64,000 nt of DNA from Methylomarinum sp. Ch1-1 (GTDB lineage Bacteria > Pseudomonadota > Gammaproteobacteria > Methylococcales > Methylomonadaceae): NCBI RefSeq assembly GCF_030717995.2, contig NZ_CP157743.1, forward strand, positions 3,374,501-3,438,500, in the 5' to 3' direction. Both the position numbers and the translations under genes were made by a program. Under the pieces are notes generated by a model. It was not told the origin of the DNA. It did not search any database and was given only the letters and a program-made list of their open reading frames with translations. Every line of letters begins with the position of its first letter. The stretch's first letter is position 1. Of the stretch, positions 54,984-64,000 are shown piece after piece.

Positions 54984-56873
54984 TTATTGTTCGATGATCG
55001 ACAGGATTTCATCCGCCTCCAATGTCTCCTTGTCAAACAGTTTCTCCGCCAACGCTTCCAACTGCTTACGGTGTTTCTCAAGTAATTCGGCAATCTCTTT
55101 TTCAATGCCATTAATGAGACTGCGAATTTCATCATCAATAATCTGTGCGGTATGCTCGCTGAAATCCCTTGGTTGCGCCATTTCCCGTCCCAGAAAAACA
55201 TGTTCTTCTCCCCGGCTGAAGGCGACCGCACCGAGCTTACCGCTCATACCCCACTGGCTCACCATTTGCCGAGCCAGGCGCGTCGCCTGTTTGAGATCAT
55301 TTTCGGCGCCGGAGCTGACTTCATTGAAGACCAATTGCTCGGAGACACGTCCCCCCAGCATCACGCCAATGCGGTCATGCAAATAAGCTTGTCTAAAATT
55401 ATGCCGCTCCTCTTCGGGAATTTGCTCGGTGACGCCTAAAGCGCGACCACGGGGGATAATCGTTACCTTATCTAAAGGATCGGCATGGACTAACAAACTG
55501 GCGGCCAGTGCATGCCCCGCCTCGTGATAGGCGATCAATTTCTTTTCTTCGTCATTGATGACCATCTCTCGTTTGCCACCCAGCACGACCTTGTCTCGGG
55601 CGTTGAGCAACGCGGCCATATCCACCGCACTCTTGCCTTCGCGACCGGCTAGCAAGGCGGCTTCATTGAGCAGATTTTCCAAGTCCGCCCCGGAAAAACC
55701 GACCGTCAGCCCGGCCAAGCGATCTAAATCGGCATCATCGGCTAACGGCGCCTCGCTGGCGTGGATCTGTAAAATTTCGCGACGCGCCTTTTTATCCGGC
55801 AAGTCCAAGATAATTTTGCGATCAAAACGGCCAGGACGAAGCAAGGCGGGATCGAGCACATCGGGACGATTGGTAGCGGCCAACACTACCACAGCCTCAT
55901 GCGGATCGAAACCATCCATCTCACCGAGTATTTGATTCAACGTCTGTTCGCGTTCGTCATGACCGCCGCCAAGCCCTGTACCACGCGCCCTTCCCACCGA
56001 GTCAATTTCATCGATGAAGATGATGGAAGGCGCTTCCTTCTTCGCGCTGTCGAACATATCCCGCACCCTAGAGGCGCCGACGCCCACGAACATTTCGATA
56101 AATTCCGACCCACTGATGCTGAAAAAAGGCACATCGGCTTCGCCGGCGACGGCCTTGGCCAACAGCGTCTTACCGGTGCCCGGCGGTCCCATGAGCAAAA
56201 TGCCCTTAGGAATCTTGGCGCCCAGCTTGCGATAATACTGCGGATCTTTCAGGTAGCCGGTGATCTCGCGCATGTCCCGTTTAGCGTTTTCCAGACCGGC
56301 AACGTCATCAAAGCTCACTTGGGACTCACCCTTGCGAAATCGCTTAGCCTTGGACTTACCAAAGCCAAAAATGCCGTTTCCTCCTCCCGAACCGGCCATC
56401 CGTTCCTGCATTTTGCGGCTACTGTACCAGAATAAGCCGATAATCAATATCCAAGGCAATACGCCGATCAGCGCACGTTTCCACCAATCGGCCTGCTCTG
56501 ACAGAGCGTTGACGTCGACTTGATGTTGCTCTAGCAAGGAAATCAGTTTCGGATCGTCGATCGGCGGTATTGTCGTCTCAAAACGGAATGACTTTTTTGT
56601 TGACTCGACGGCTGTTCCCGTCTCTCTCTTGCGCAAACGGCCTGACAAGCTGTCGCCATGAAACGTGACGCTGTCGATTTCACCGGCTCTAACCTTTTGT
56701 TTGAATTCGCTATAAGAAAGAGATTGCGGTTGCTGGCTTTCGGTGTAATTAGCCCAATACCAATAAAATCCTAATATGACCAGCAACCAAACGAGACTAC
56801 GCCATCCGGCAGGTCTAGGCTGCCGAGATGTTGGTTTACGCCCAACCTTGTCTTTACGCCGTTCGTCTGTCAT
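54984..56873 (-). CDS. ftsH: FtsH-type membrane AAA protease (additional copy)
   Basis: 629 residues. Two membrane helices (about 26-41 and 135-150) flank a periplasmic domain, then AAA ATPase with Walker A GPPGTGKT (229-236), Walker [15 protein letters not shown] region, and the zinc protease site HEAGH near residue 445. Compared with house-keeping FtsH it has an N-terminal basic extension [16 protein letters not shown] and lacks the long C-terminal tail. The core gene is normally beside rlmE/folP; this one is in a stress-type island, so it is probably an accessory paralogue. The gap 54737-54983 on its 3' side has no gene. Confidence 0.93.
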   Translation of the reverse strand: MTDERRKDKVGRKPTSRQPRPAGWRSLVWLLVILGFYWYWANYTESQQPQSLSYSEFKQKVRAGEIDSVTFHGDSLSGRLRKRETGTAVESTKKSFRFETTIPPIDDPKLISLLEQHQVDVNALSEQADWWKRALIGVLPWILIIGLFWYSSRKMQERMAGSGGGNGIFGFGKSKAKRFRKGESQVSFDDVAGLENAKRDMREITGYLKDPQYYRKLGAKIPKGILLMGPPGTGKTLLAKAVAGEADVPFFSISGSEFIEMFVGVGASRVRDMFDSAKKEAPSIIFIDEIDSVGRARGTGLGGGHDEREQTLNQILGEMDGFDPHEAVVVLAATNRPDVLDPALLRPGRFDRKIILDLPDKKARREILQIHASEAPLADDADLDRLAGLTVGFSGADLENLLNEAALLAGREGKSAVDMAALLNARDKVVLGGKREMVINDEEKKLIAYHEAGHALAASLLVHADPLDKVTIIPRGRALGVTEQIPEEERHNFRQAYLHDRIGVMLGGRVSEQLVFNEVSSGAENDLKQATRLARQMVSQWGMSGKLGAVAFSRGEEHVFLGREMAQPRDFSEHTAQIIDDEIRSLINGIEKEIAELLEKHRKQLEALAEKLFDKETLEADEILSIIEQ

Positions 56874-56967
56874 AAGTTTTGCTGTATTCTGGAATTAATC
56901 GACATTTGCGGACCACACCCAATCTTCTTTATCGTGGCATTATCCGATAATGGTCTACATCAAATCA

Positions 56968-56981
56968 TTGATATTTTTCAA
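56968..56981. promoter_or_regulatory. Crp/Fnr-type box TTGA-N6-TCAA between ftsH and the PGM-OtsB gene
   Basis: TTGATATTTTTCAA, one base from the FNR consensus TTGAT-N4-ATCAA. It lies 94 bases from the ftsH start and 111 from the divergent gene start, so it could serve both. Confidence 0.65.
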
Positions 56982-57092
56982 TGACCTTCAATGGCTCGAT
57001 AAACGAAGATAGTCAATCAATATCATTCAATCGCGCGACTGATCCGGATTGGCTAACACCTAACATGATGATGCAAGCAAACAAAATCGATA

Positions 57093-58670
57093 ATGACTGA
57101 AAAAAACAGCACAATTGCCAGTTTCCAGCTGTCAGCAGATCGCTTCGATGCTGTCGTTCTCGATCTCGACGGGGTAATCACGCAAACCGCTAAGCTCCAT
57201 GCCGCGGCATGGAAGAGGATGTTCGACGACTACCTGGCAAAGCATAAGCAACAGGCTCCGTTTGATATCGACAGCGATTACCGCCGGTTCGTCGACGGCA
57301 AACCTCGTTATCAGGGAGTCCGCGATTTTCTCGCATCCCGCAACATCGACCTGCCCTACGGCACACCGGATGATAGCTCCGATCAACAAACAATCTGCGG
57401 ACTCGGCAATCGTAAGAATGAATTATTTCATGCAAAACTGTTCAGCGACGGGGTTGAGACATACGATTCGACCGTCAGCTTAATCGGTAAATTACGCCAG
57501 CGCGGCATCCGCATCGCCGTGGTTTCTTCGAGCCGCAACTGCCAAGCAATCCTGGAGACGGCTGGCCTCATTGAGCTGTTCGACGCCCGCGTCGATGGCG
57601 TGGAATTACAGAAACACCATTTAGCAGGCAAACCGGCGCCGGACATGTTTGTCGAGGCGAGCCGCCGCCTCGGCTGCGTTCCGGAACGGTCGGTGGGAAT
57701 CGAGGACGCCACGGCCGGCGTGCAGGCCGCGAAGGCCGCCGGTTTCGCTTGTGTCATCGGCATAGATCGCGGTGATCAAGCACGGGCCTTGTACGAGCAT
57801 GGGGCAGACCTGGTAGTCAACGATCTCGCTGAACTGCCGATCTCGATCGATTGCGAGGAAACCCTAGCCGCCAATCGGCTGCCTTCGGCGCTGGACTGCC
57901 TGAACGCGATTATCGGCCGAGACGACCGAGAACCAGCGCTGTTTCTCGACTACGACGGCACCCTGACTCCCATCGTGCCCCGCCCGGACCAGGCGACATT
58001 GAGCGATGCCATGCGCACGACCCTGCAATGCATCGGTGAATTATGCTCGGTCGCCATCATCAGCGGCCGCGATCTAGCCGACGTACGCCAACGGGTCGGA
58101 ATAAAAAATATCTGGTATGCGGGCAGTCATGGCTTTGACATCGCCGGTCCGGCGGGCCAGCGTAACGAATCTCAACAAGGCCGTGAATATTTACCTGCGC
58201 TCGATCGCGCGGAACAAAGCTTGCGCGATGAGCTGGCGAACATCTCGGGTTGCTTGGTGGAACGCAAACGTTTCTCCATCGCCACCCACTACCGTCAGGT
58301 CGCACAAAACGAAGTAGCAAGCGTCAAACAAGCGGTTGATAGCATACACGCCGATCATCCGGAGCTGCGGCTGACAACCGGCAAGAAAATCTTCGAGCTG
58401 CAACCAGATATCGAATGGAATAAGGGGAAGGCAATACGCTGGCTGATGCGAACTCTGAAGATGGATTCGGCGCAGTTTATGCCTCTGTATATCGGTGACG
58501 ATGTCACCGACGAAGACGCCTTTCGGGAGCTGAAACCGGATGGCATCGGCATCCTGGTATCGCAGGAGAATCATCCGACCCAAGCAAGTTACCGCCTAGA
58601 TCATCCCGATGCAGTCGAACGTTTCCTGAACTTGCTTGCCGACAAATTAATCAGGTTGCGACATGGATAG
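57093..58670 (+). CDS. Fused beta-phosphoglucomutase-like HAD and trehalose-6-phosphate phosphatase
   Basis: 525 residues with two HAD domains. The first (residues 15-250) has FDAVVLDLDGVITQTAKLHAAAW, VVSSSRNC and GIEDATAGVQAAKAAGF, like beta-phosphoglucomutase. The second (275-520) has ALFLDYDGTLTPIVPRPDQA, AIISGRD, GSHGFDI and YIGDDVTDEDAFRE, the OtsB trehalose-phosphatase motifs. Both have the DxD nucleophiles. The gene overlaps the GH65 gene by 8 bases, so beta-glucose-1-phosphate from a phosphorylase could be passed to the first domain. No trehalose-phosphate synthase (otsA) is in the window. Similar fusions are known. Confidence 0.9.
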   Translation: MTEKNSTIASFQLSADRFDAVVLDLDGVITQTAKLHAAAWKRMFDDYLAKHKQQAPFDIDSDYRRFVDGKPRYQGVRDFLASRNIDLPYGTPDDSSDQQTICGLGNRKNELFHAKLFSDGVETYDSTVSLIGKLRQRGIRIAVVSSSRNCQAILETAGLIELFDARVDGVELQKHHLAGKPAPDMFVEASRRLGCVPERSVGIEDATAGVQAAKAAGFACVIGIDRGDQARALYEHGADLVVNDLAELPISIDCEETLAANRLPSALDCLNAIIGRDDREPALFLDYDGTLTPIVPRPDQATLSDAMRTTLQCIGELCSVAIISGRDLADVRQRVGIKNIWYAGSHGFDIAGPAGQRNESQQGREYLPALDRAEQSLRDELANISGCLVERKRFSIATHYRQVAQNEVASVKQAVDSIHADHPELRLTTGKKIFELQPDIEWNKGKAIRWLMRTLKMDSAQFMPLYIGDDVTDEDAFRELKPDGIGILVSQENHPTQASYRLDHPDAVERFLNLLADKLIRLRHG

Positions 58671-61080
58671 CTGGAAACTGGAATACCGATGCTTCAATCC
58701 CCAACAGCAAGGGCTGCGCGAGGCGCTGTGCACACTCGGCAATGGTTACTTCGCCTGCCGTGGCGCCGCGCCTGAAGCGACCGCGGATGATGTCCACTAT
58801 CCGGCCACCTATATCGCCGGCTGCTACAATCGCCTGCAAACCGAAATCGCCGGCGAGACCATCGAAAACGAAAGCCTGGTTAATGCGCCTAATTGGTTGT
58901 TGCTGAGCTTCCGCATCGAAGGGGGCGACTGGTTTAATCTAAGTGAAGCTGACATCCTTTCCTATCATCAACAATTAGACATCAAACAAGCCATACTGAC
59001 AAGAACCCTACGCTTTCGCGGCCCTGCCGGACGCCATACCTGCATTGAGCAGCGCCGCCTGGTATCGATGGACCAGCCGCATCTCGCCGCCCTGCAAACC
59101 CTCATTTATGCCGAAGACTGGAGCGGCGCAATCGAGATTCGTAGCGCGTTGGACGGACATATCGTCAATGCCGGCGTCGAGCGTTACCGTGACCTAAACA
59201 ACCTTCATCTCAAGTCGTTGACCGCCGAATCTGTGACAGACGATATGTGCTGGCTGGAGGTCGAAACCAACCAGTCCCATATTCGCATCGCACAGGCGGC
59301 AACCACCCGCTTCTGGCGCGGCGATAAGGTGATCGGCCTGAAGCCGCGGGTGGATCGGCTCGAGGGCTCTATCTCCCATCTTTACAAGACCGAGCTCGAT
59401 GCAAACCAACCATTGCGCATCGAAAAGATCGCTGCCATATATACCTCCCGCGACCATGCCATCAGCGAGCCGGGTCTGGAAGCGCGCAAGGCGGTCGCCC
59501 AGAGCGCAACCTTCGAGCAATTGGCCGGCCGCCACATCCTATTATGGAAGCAGTTATGGCGACGTTTCGATTTCGATATCGTCCATGAAGATGCGGAAGA
59601 GGAAGACCGCACGGAACAAATACTACGGCTGCACATCCTGCATCTGATTCAGACCACTTCCCCGCATGTCATGGATCTCGATGTCGGAGTGCCTGCGCGT
59701 GGCCTGCATGGCGAAGCCTATCGTGGGCATATTTTCTGGGACGAACTGTTCGTTTTTCCATTATTCAATCTGCGCATGCCAGAGATCACTCGCGCGCTAT
59801 TGCGCTACCGCTACCGTCGCCTGGACGAAGCCCGTCGAGCCGCGCGCAAGGCTGGTTACCATGGCGCCATGTATCCCTGGCAAAGCGCCAGCAATGGACG
59901 AGAGGAAAGCCAGCATCTGCATCTAAACCCAAAATCGGGCAACTGGATAGCGGACAATTCCCACTTACAGCGCCATATCAATGCGGCGGTTGCCTACAAC
60001 GTTTGGCAATACTACCAGGTCACTCGCGATATGGAGTTTTTGTCCTTTTATGGGGCGGAGATGTTGTTGGAAATCGCCCGCTTCTGGGCCAGTCTCGCCA
60101 GCTACAATGAGGAACTGGCGCGTTTCGTGATTCTTCGGGTGATGGGACCGGACGAATATCATGACGCTTATCCAGATAAGGACCAACCCGGTCTGAACAA
60201 CAATGCTTATACCAACCTGATGGCCGTCTGGGTATTGTTGAGAGCATTGGACCTGCGAGAAATCCTGCCGACCCAGCGTTTCAGCGAACTGTGCCAAACG
60301 CTGAACTTGTCGAAAGAGGAGTTCGCGCTCTGGGATGAAATCAGCCGCAACATGCATGTTCCCTTCCACCAGGATGACCATGGCCATGACATCATCAGTC
60401 AATTCGAAGGCTATCAGGAACTGGCGGAGTTCGACTGGGAAGGTTACCGCAACAAATATGGCGACATTCAACGTCTGGACCGGATCCTGGAAGCGGAGAA
60501 CGACAGCCCGAATCGCTACAAGGTTTCCAAACAAGCCGATGTGCTGATGCTTTTTTACCTATTATCCTCCGAAGAGCTCGACGAGCTGCTCACCCATCTC
60601 GGTTATTCCTTCGAATATGAAACCATTCCACGCAACATCGACTACTATCTTGAACGCACTTCTCACGGTTCCACGCTAAGCCGGGTCGTCAACTCCTGGG
60701 TGTTGGCGCGCGCCAACCGTCCCGGCGCCTGGGCGCTGTTTACCGAAGCGCTCAACAGTGATGTCGCCGATATCCAAGGAGGCACCACGCCTGAGGGCAT
60801 ACACACAGGCGCGATGGCCGGCACCGTCGATCTTATTCAACGCTGCTTCACAGGTATCGAGACTCGTGGCGACGTGTTATGGTTGAATCCAAGTCTGCCC
60901 GAGGGCTTGAAAAGCCTCAACCTCAATATTCGTTATCGGCAACACGTACTGGGCCTGCAAATGACAACAACTTGCGTACGCATCTGCACCGAACCTTCCG
61001 CTGAACAACCGATACAAATCGGCATCGGCGGAAAAATCTATCATCTAAAGCAGGGGGAAGTGAGAGAGTTCCAATTGTGA
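58663..61080 (+). CDS. Glycoside hydrolase family 65 protein (trehalose/maltose/kojibiose phosphorylase type)
   Basis: 805 residues, full length. N-terminal YRCFNPQQQGLREALCTLGNGYFACRGAAPEA, catalytic region with HIFWDELFVFPLF and YPWQSASNGREES, and the acid Glu498 in VMGPDEYHDAY. Phosphate-binding part THGSTLSRVVNSWV and IQGGTTPEGIHTGAMAGTVD are typical. GH65 enzymes split or make alpha-glucosides with inversion, giving beta-glucose-1-phosphate. Which disaccharide is used cannot be told, but its overlap with a beta-PGM/OtsB fusion points to trehalose. Confidence 0.93.
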   Translation: MDSWKLEYRCFNPQQQGLREALCTLGNGYFACRGAAPEATADDVHYPATYIAGCYNRLQTEIAGETIENESLVNAPNWLLLSFRIEGGDWFNLSEADILSYHQQLDIKQAILTRTLRFRGPAGRHTCIEQRRLVSMDQPHLAALQTLIYAEDWSGAIEIRSALDGHIVNAGVERYRDLNNLHLKSLTAESVTDDMCWLEVETNQSHIRIAQAATTRFWRGDKVIGLKPRVDRLEGSISHLYKTELDANQPLRIEKIAAIYTSRDHAISEPGLEARKAVAQSATFEQLAGRHILLWKQLWRRFDFDIVHEDAEEEDRTEQILRLHILHLIQTTSPHVMDLDVGVPARGLHGEAYRGHIFWDELFVFPLFNLRMPEITRALLRYRYRRLDEARRAARKAGYHGAMYPWQSASNGREESQHLHLNPKSGNWIADNSHLQRHINAAVAYNVWQYYQVTRDMEFLSFYGAEMLLEIARFWASLASYNEELARFVILRVMGPDEYHDAYPDKDQPGLNNNAYTNLMAVWVLLRALDLREILPTQRFSELCQTLNLSKEEFALWDEISRNMHVPFHQDDHGHDIISQFEGYQELAEFDWEGYRNKYGDIQRLDRILEAENDSPNRYKVSKQADVLMLFYLLSSEELDELLTHLGYSFEYETIPRNIDYYLERTSHGSTLSRVVNSWVLARANRPGAWALFTEALNSDVADIQGGTTPEGIHTGAMAGTVDLIQRCFTGIETRGDVLWLNPSLPEGLKSLNLNIRYRQHVLGLQMTTTCVRICTEPSAEQPIQIGIGGKIYHLKQGEVREFQL

Positions 61081-61098
61081 GCGCATTGGCTACGAGCA

Positions 61099-61830
61099 TT
61101 ATTGCCTAGCTTCATATTGCAATAGCTTGCAGTCTATTTGATAGCTTTGATAGGACTGAGTTTCCAGTTTGTGCAAGGTATGGTTGCGTTTGAACTCCGC
61201 CAGAATACGGCTCACACTCTCCGGAGTGACGCCCAACATATCGGCCATTTCGTGTACCGTTAATAACTCGACCATGTTCGATGATTCGCCATGCTCTAGC
61301 TTGGCGAGAAAATCGACCAGCCTCGCCACCCGTGGCTTGATCCCGCCGGTAGAGAAATCCGCGATCCATCTGTCGGCCTGAGCCAGATATTGGTATCCTT
61401 GTTTCAGAATCTGGCAATACTGGCGAGGATCATCCCGTTCAAGCAACTGCAACCTGTTCATCGAAATGCAAGCGACGGTCAAATCGCCGACGGCGACAGC
61501 AGTATGCTCGTAACTCCGACCTACCAAGCCCTCCAAGCCCAGCCAATGATTCTCATTATGCAATCTAACGATGCGCGCCCGGCCATTCGACAGATAACTG
61601 AACAACTTAACCATACCTCTTTGGATCCTATACACCCTGTCGACACGGTCGCCTTGTTGATAGAGCACTTGCTTGGCCGATAATTGTTTTGGCTTGCTCT
61701 GCTCGAATGAATTTGAAAACTCAACGATGGGCCAACCGCAATCATCCATTGCTTCATTTGTCTGCTGCACCAAGCCATCGCGGCAACCCGTGTTTCTTTT
61801 CGGCCCTGTTGGCATAAACCACCTCTTCAA
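61099..61830 (-). CDS. Crp/Fnr family transcription regulator
   Basis: 243 residues (238 from Met6). Cyclic-nucleotide-like barrel ALSAKQVLYQQGDRVDRVYRIQRGMVKLFSY followed by the dimer helix and a winged helix with the recognition part VHEMADMLGVTPESVSRILAEFKRN. It has only two N-terminal cysteines (GCRDG...DDCGW) and lacks the four-Cys pattern of FNR, so it is not a classic Fe-S FNR. The recognition motif E-SVSR (Glu, Ser, Arg) agrees with FNR-like TTGA half-sites, which occur twice in this island. Convergent with the GH65 gene. Confidence 0.9.
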   Translation of the reverse strand: MKRWFMPTGPKRNTGCRDGLVQQTNEAMDDCGWPIVEFSNSFEQSKPKQLSAKQVLYQQGDRVDRVYRIQRGMVKLFSYLSNGRARIVRLHNENHWLGLEGLVGRSYEHTAVAVGDLTVACISMNRLQLLERDDPRQYCQILKQGYQYLAQADRWIADFSTGGIKPRVARLVDFLAKLEHGESSNMVELLTVHEMADMLGVTPESVSRILAEFKRNHTLHKLETQSYQSYQIDCKLLQYEARQ

Positions 61831-62215
61831 TTTAGCTGACTAGCAAACGTTTCGCATTGCCTACCATTTCCCTTCGGACGCGGCCAGAACATTTCTGAGG
61901 CCGTTCTGATCCCGCATATTCCCCTCCTTGTCAAGGGGGCATTGACGACGGCAACAGACCGCAGCAAAAAAAAATCGTCAATTGCTCAAAAACCACTCTG
62001 ATGTTAACTATACTGATAAAACAGCCAAAGCAGAAATTCTTGATTCAAACCGTGACCATTATCGCAAGTGTTTAGCTATCCATCGGCGCCGATTCAATGC
62101 TAATCTATAGCTTGGCATCAGGCGTTAATAAATGGCGGTGCGCGGAAAACGCCGCCCATTCGAACTTCGAAGCCGTGCATCTCGCACGATTTTATACAAA
62201 TATGGGAGATTGAAA

Positions 62216-63997
62216 GTGAGCAGTCTCGAATTAGGTGTGGTCGGCAATTGTGGCTTCAATACCCTAATAAACCGGCAGGGACGAATCGTCTGGTGCTGTC
62301 TACCCCGCATTGATGGTGATCCCGTCTTCAACAGCCTGATCAATGGCGACGATCCTACCGGTGGCTTCATGGATATAGTGATCGACGACTTCGAGCGGGC
62401 CGAACAAAGCTACGAACATAATACGGCAATTTTGGTGACTAGGCTCTACGACCGCTCCGGCGCCGGAATAGAAATCACCGATTTTGCCCCCCGTCGTATC
62501 CATTACGAGCGTGTTTTCCGGCCTGCCATGCTCGTCCGCCGACTGCGTCCCCTGAATGGCGCGCCGCGTCTACGTGTTCGGGTAAGACCGACCCATAACT
62601 ACGGGGCGGAAAAAATGAAAGCCGTATGCGGCTCCAACCATATCCGTTATCAGGCGCCGGAACTGACGTTGCGCCTCACCACCGACTTGCCCATCACCTA
62701 TGTCCTGGAGGAAATCCCTTTTCTGCTGGAGGGGCCGGCCGACATGCTGTTCGGTCCGGACAAGCCACTGCGTCGCCCCATCACCAGTGCGGCGCGCGAG
62801 GAATACGAGTACACTCACACCTACTGGCGGGAATGGACGCGCAGACTTTCCATTCCCTTCCAATGGCAGGACGCAGTGATCCGCTCCGCCATCACCCTGA
62901 AGCTCTGCAGCTTCGAGGAGAGCGGCGCCGTCATCGCCGCGATGACCACATCGATACCGGAGTCCCCCGGCAGCACCCGCAACTGGGATTACCGCTACTG
63001 CTGGCTGCGCGACGCTTACTTCGTCATCAACGCCCTAAACCGGCTGGGGGCAACCCGAACGATGGAAAACTACCTAAACTACATCGTCAACATCGTCGCC
63101 AGCGCCGAGAACAGCCATCTCCAGCCGGTCTATGGCGTGACTCTAGAGAAACGGCTGGTGGAGCGGAAGGTCGAAACCCTGGCCGGCTATCGCGGAGACG
63201 GACCGGTGCGGGCAGGCAACCAGGCCTATGATCAAATCCAGAACGATATATATGGCAGCATCATTTTAGCCGCATCGCAAATCTTCTTCGACCGCCGTCT
63301 GGCTCATCCAGGCACCCGCCCCCTGTTCGACCGCCTGGAGCTCATCGGGGAACAATGCATAAGGCTTTATAATCAACCGGACGCAGGGCTCTGGGAGTTC
63401 CGCGGCATCGCCAAGGTGCATACCTTCTCTGCGGTGATGTGCTGGGCAGGCTGCGACCGCCTAAGCCGCATCGCCGTCGAACTGGGGCTGGACGAACGCG
63501 CGATCCATTGGCGCGCCGAGGCCGAGGCCATCAAAAAAGAAATATGCGCTCGCGCCTATGACGCCGAGCGCAACACCTTCGTCGATAGCTTCGAAGGCAA
63601 CGAAATGGATGCGAGCCTGCTGCTGTTACATGAATTGCAGTTCCTGTCGGCCGACGACTCCAGATTCATCGGCACCGTCGAGGCGGTGGAAAAAGCCTTG
63701 CGGCGAGGCAACCACATGATGCGTTATGCACAGGCCGATGATTTCGGCTATCCCGAACATGCCTTCAACATTTGCACCTTTTGGATGATCGGAGCGTTAG
63801 CGGCCGTTGACCGACGCGACGAAGCCGTCGCCATGTTCGAACATATGCTCCAGTGCCGCAACCATCTGGGGCTGCTATCGGAGGATACCGACCCCATTAC
63901 CGGCGAGCTCTGGGGCAACTTTCCCCAGACTTATTCAATGGTGGGCTTGATCCATTCGGCCAGGGTGTTATCGACTGCGTGGGAGGAAGCATTTTAA
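62216..63997 (+). CDS. Glycoside hydrolase family 15 protein (glucoamylase/trehalase type)
   Basis: From the GTG at 62216 (GGGAG 8 bases ahead) the product starts MSSLELGVVGNCGFNTLINR, the usual start for the group, and has 593 residues. Family motifs are GRIVWCCLPRIDGDPVF near the N-terminus, TRNWDYRYCWLRDAYFVINAL for the catalytic (alpha/alpha)6 barrel and HLGLLSEDTDP / LWGNFPQTYSMVGLI at the end. Bacterial members cleave alpha-glucosidic bonds, including trehalose. An ATG at 62132 gives 28 extra residues without family character. It could release glucose from the trehalose or glycogen handled by its neighbours. The 61831-62131 gap has no box of the TTGA-N6-TCAA type. Confidence 0.9.
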   Translation: MSSLELGVVGNCGFNTLINRQGRIVWCCLPRIDGDPVFNSLINGDDPTGGFMDIVIDDFERAEQSYEHNTAILVTRLYDRSGAGIEITDFAPRRIHYERVFRPAMLVRRLRPLNGAPRLRVRVRPTHNYGAEKMKAVCGSNHIRYQAPELTLRLTTDLPITYVLEEIPFLLEGPADMLFGPDKPLRRPITSAAREEYEYTHTYWREWTRRLSIPFQWQDAVIRSAITLKLCSFEESGAVIAAMTTSIPESPGSTRNWDYRYCWLRDAYFVINALNRLGATRTMENYLNYIVNIVASAENSHLQPVYGVTLEKRLVERKVETLAGYRGDGPVRAGNQAYDQIQNDIYGSIILAASQIFFDRRLAHPGTRPLFDRLELIGEQCIRLYNQPDAGLWEFRGIAKVHTFSAVMCWAGCDRLSRIAVELGLDERAIHWRAEAEAIKKEICARAYDAERNTFVDSFEGNEMDASLLLLHELQFLSADDSRFIGTVEAVEKALRRGNHMMRYAQADDFGYPEHAFNICTFWMIGALAAVDRRDEAVAMFEHMLQCRNHLGLLSEDTDPITGELWGNFPQTYSMVGLIHSARVLSTAWEEAF

Positions 63998-64000
63998 GCA

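Noticed and set aside
61099-61830. The regulator as a true oxygen-sensing FNR
   Set aside because: It has only two cysteines near the N-terminus and lacks the four-Cys cluster pattern.

Overview
The window looks like a chromosomal segment of a gammaproteobacterium. The order gyrA-serC-pheA at the left end is typical of that class. Remnants of nitrogen-fixation genes with a NifA/sigma-54 control region, a molybdate-uptake operon and the protein families present would fit a diazotrophic, possibly methanotrophic member of the Methylococcales. That genus-level placement is inference: no methane or methanol oxidation gene lies in the window, and I see no rRNA, tRNA or CRISPR array.

Layout. 1-5.8 kb: housekeeping genes on the minus strand (pheA partial, serC, gyrA, a dienelactone-hydrolase-like protein, a low-molecular-weight phosphatase). 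6.0-7.8 kb: a chemoreceptor with a haem-type CXXCH sensor. 8.0-14.6 kb: a minus-strand run of a membrane/coiled-coil protein, a probable SPFH coiled-coil protein and a 1158-residue protein that may be a PPi-type PEP carboxykinase, interrupted by a small transposon-like element. 14.8-28 kb: FemAB-like and DUF938 genes that share a CATG start, cysK, a 5-oxoprolinase/ceramidase pair, a gene built of 51-bp tandem repeats, mobA and two lipoproteins. 26.3-33.3 kb: a tight eight-gene operon dusA-folE-hemH-small membrane protein-MutS-like ATPase-purT-lytic transglycosylase-HDOD. 33.3-44.4 kb: a repeat-rich accessory zone holding a SagB-like gene, a nifZ-like gene split by an IS630 element, a HesB/IscA gene with a NifA/sigma-54 promoter, the modE-modA-modB-(porin remnant)-modC locus, and a dense array of short repeats around a broken Doc toxin. 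45-50.4 kb: old yellow enzyme, pirin and thiopurine methyltransferase genes mixed with decayed genes (IS4 chimera, yceI, cheR). 50.5-64 kb: an island resembling low-oxygen/persistence loci (beta-CASP RNA metallohydrolase, BCAM0308-family protein, AmmeMemoRadiSam enzyme, extra FtsH, trehalose/alpha-glucoside enzymes, a Crp/Fnr-type regulator), with two TTGA-N6-TCAA boxes upstream of its transcription units.

The most striking signal not explained by genes is a set of non-autonomous mobile repeats. Three elements share TIRs of the form GTAAYTATTCAG and each is flanked by a perfect 8-bp target duplication (377, 227 and 66 bp). An 18-bp inverted-repeat cassette (TTCACCCAGCACCTAAAT) sits inside two of them and also inside a differently ended element with a 10-bp duplication, and a closely related copy sits inside a fourth palindromic element. 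The parts therefore look modular. Several genes (nifZ-like, doc, cheR, IS4) are interrupted or truncated at repeat boundaries; for nifZ and cheR the original reading frame can be rebuilt across the insertion.
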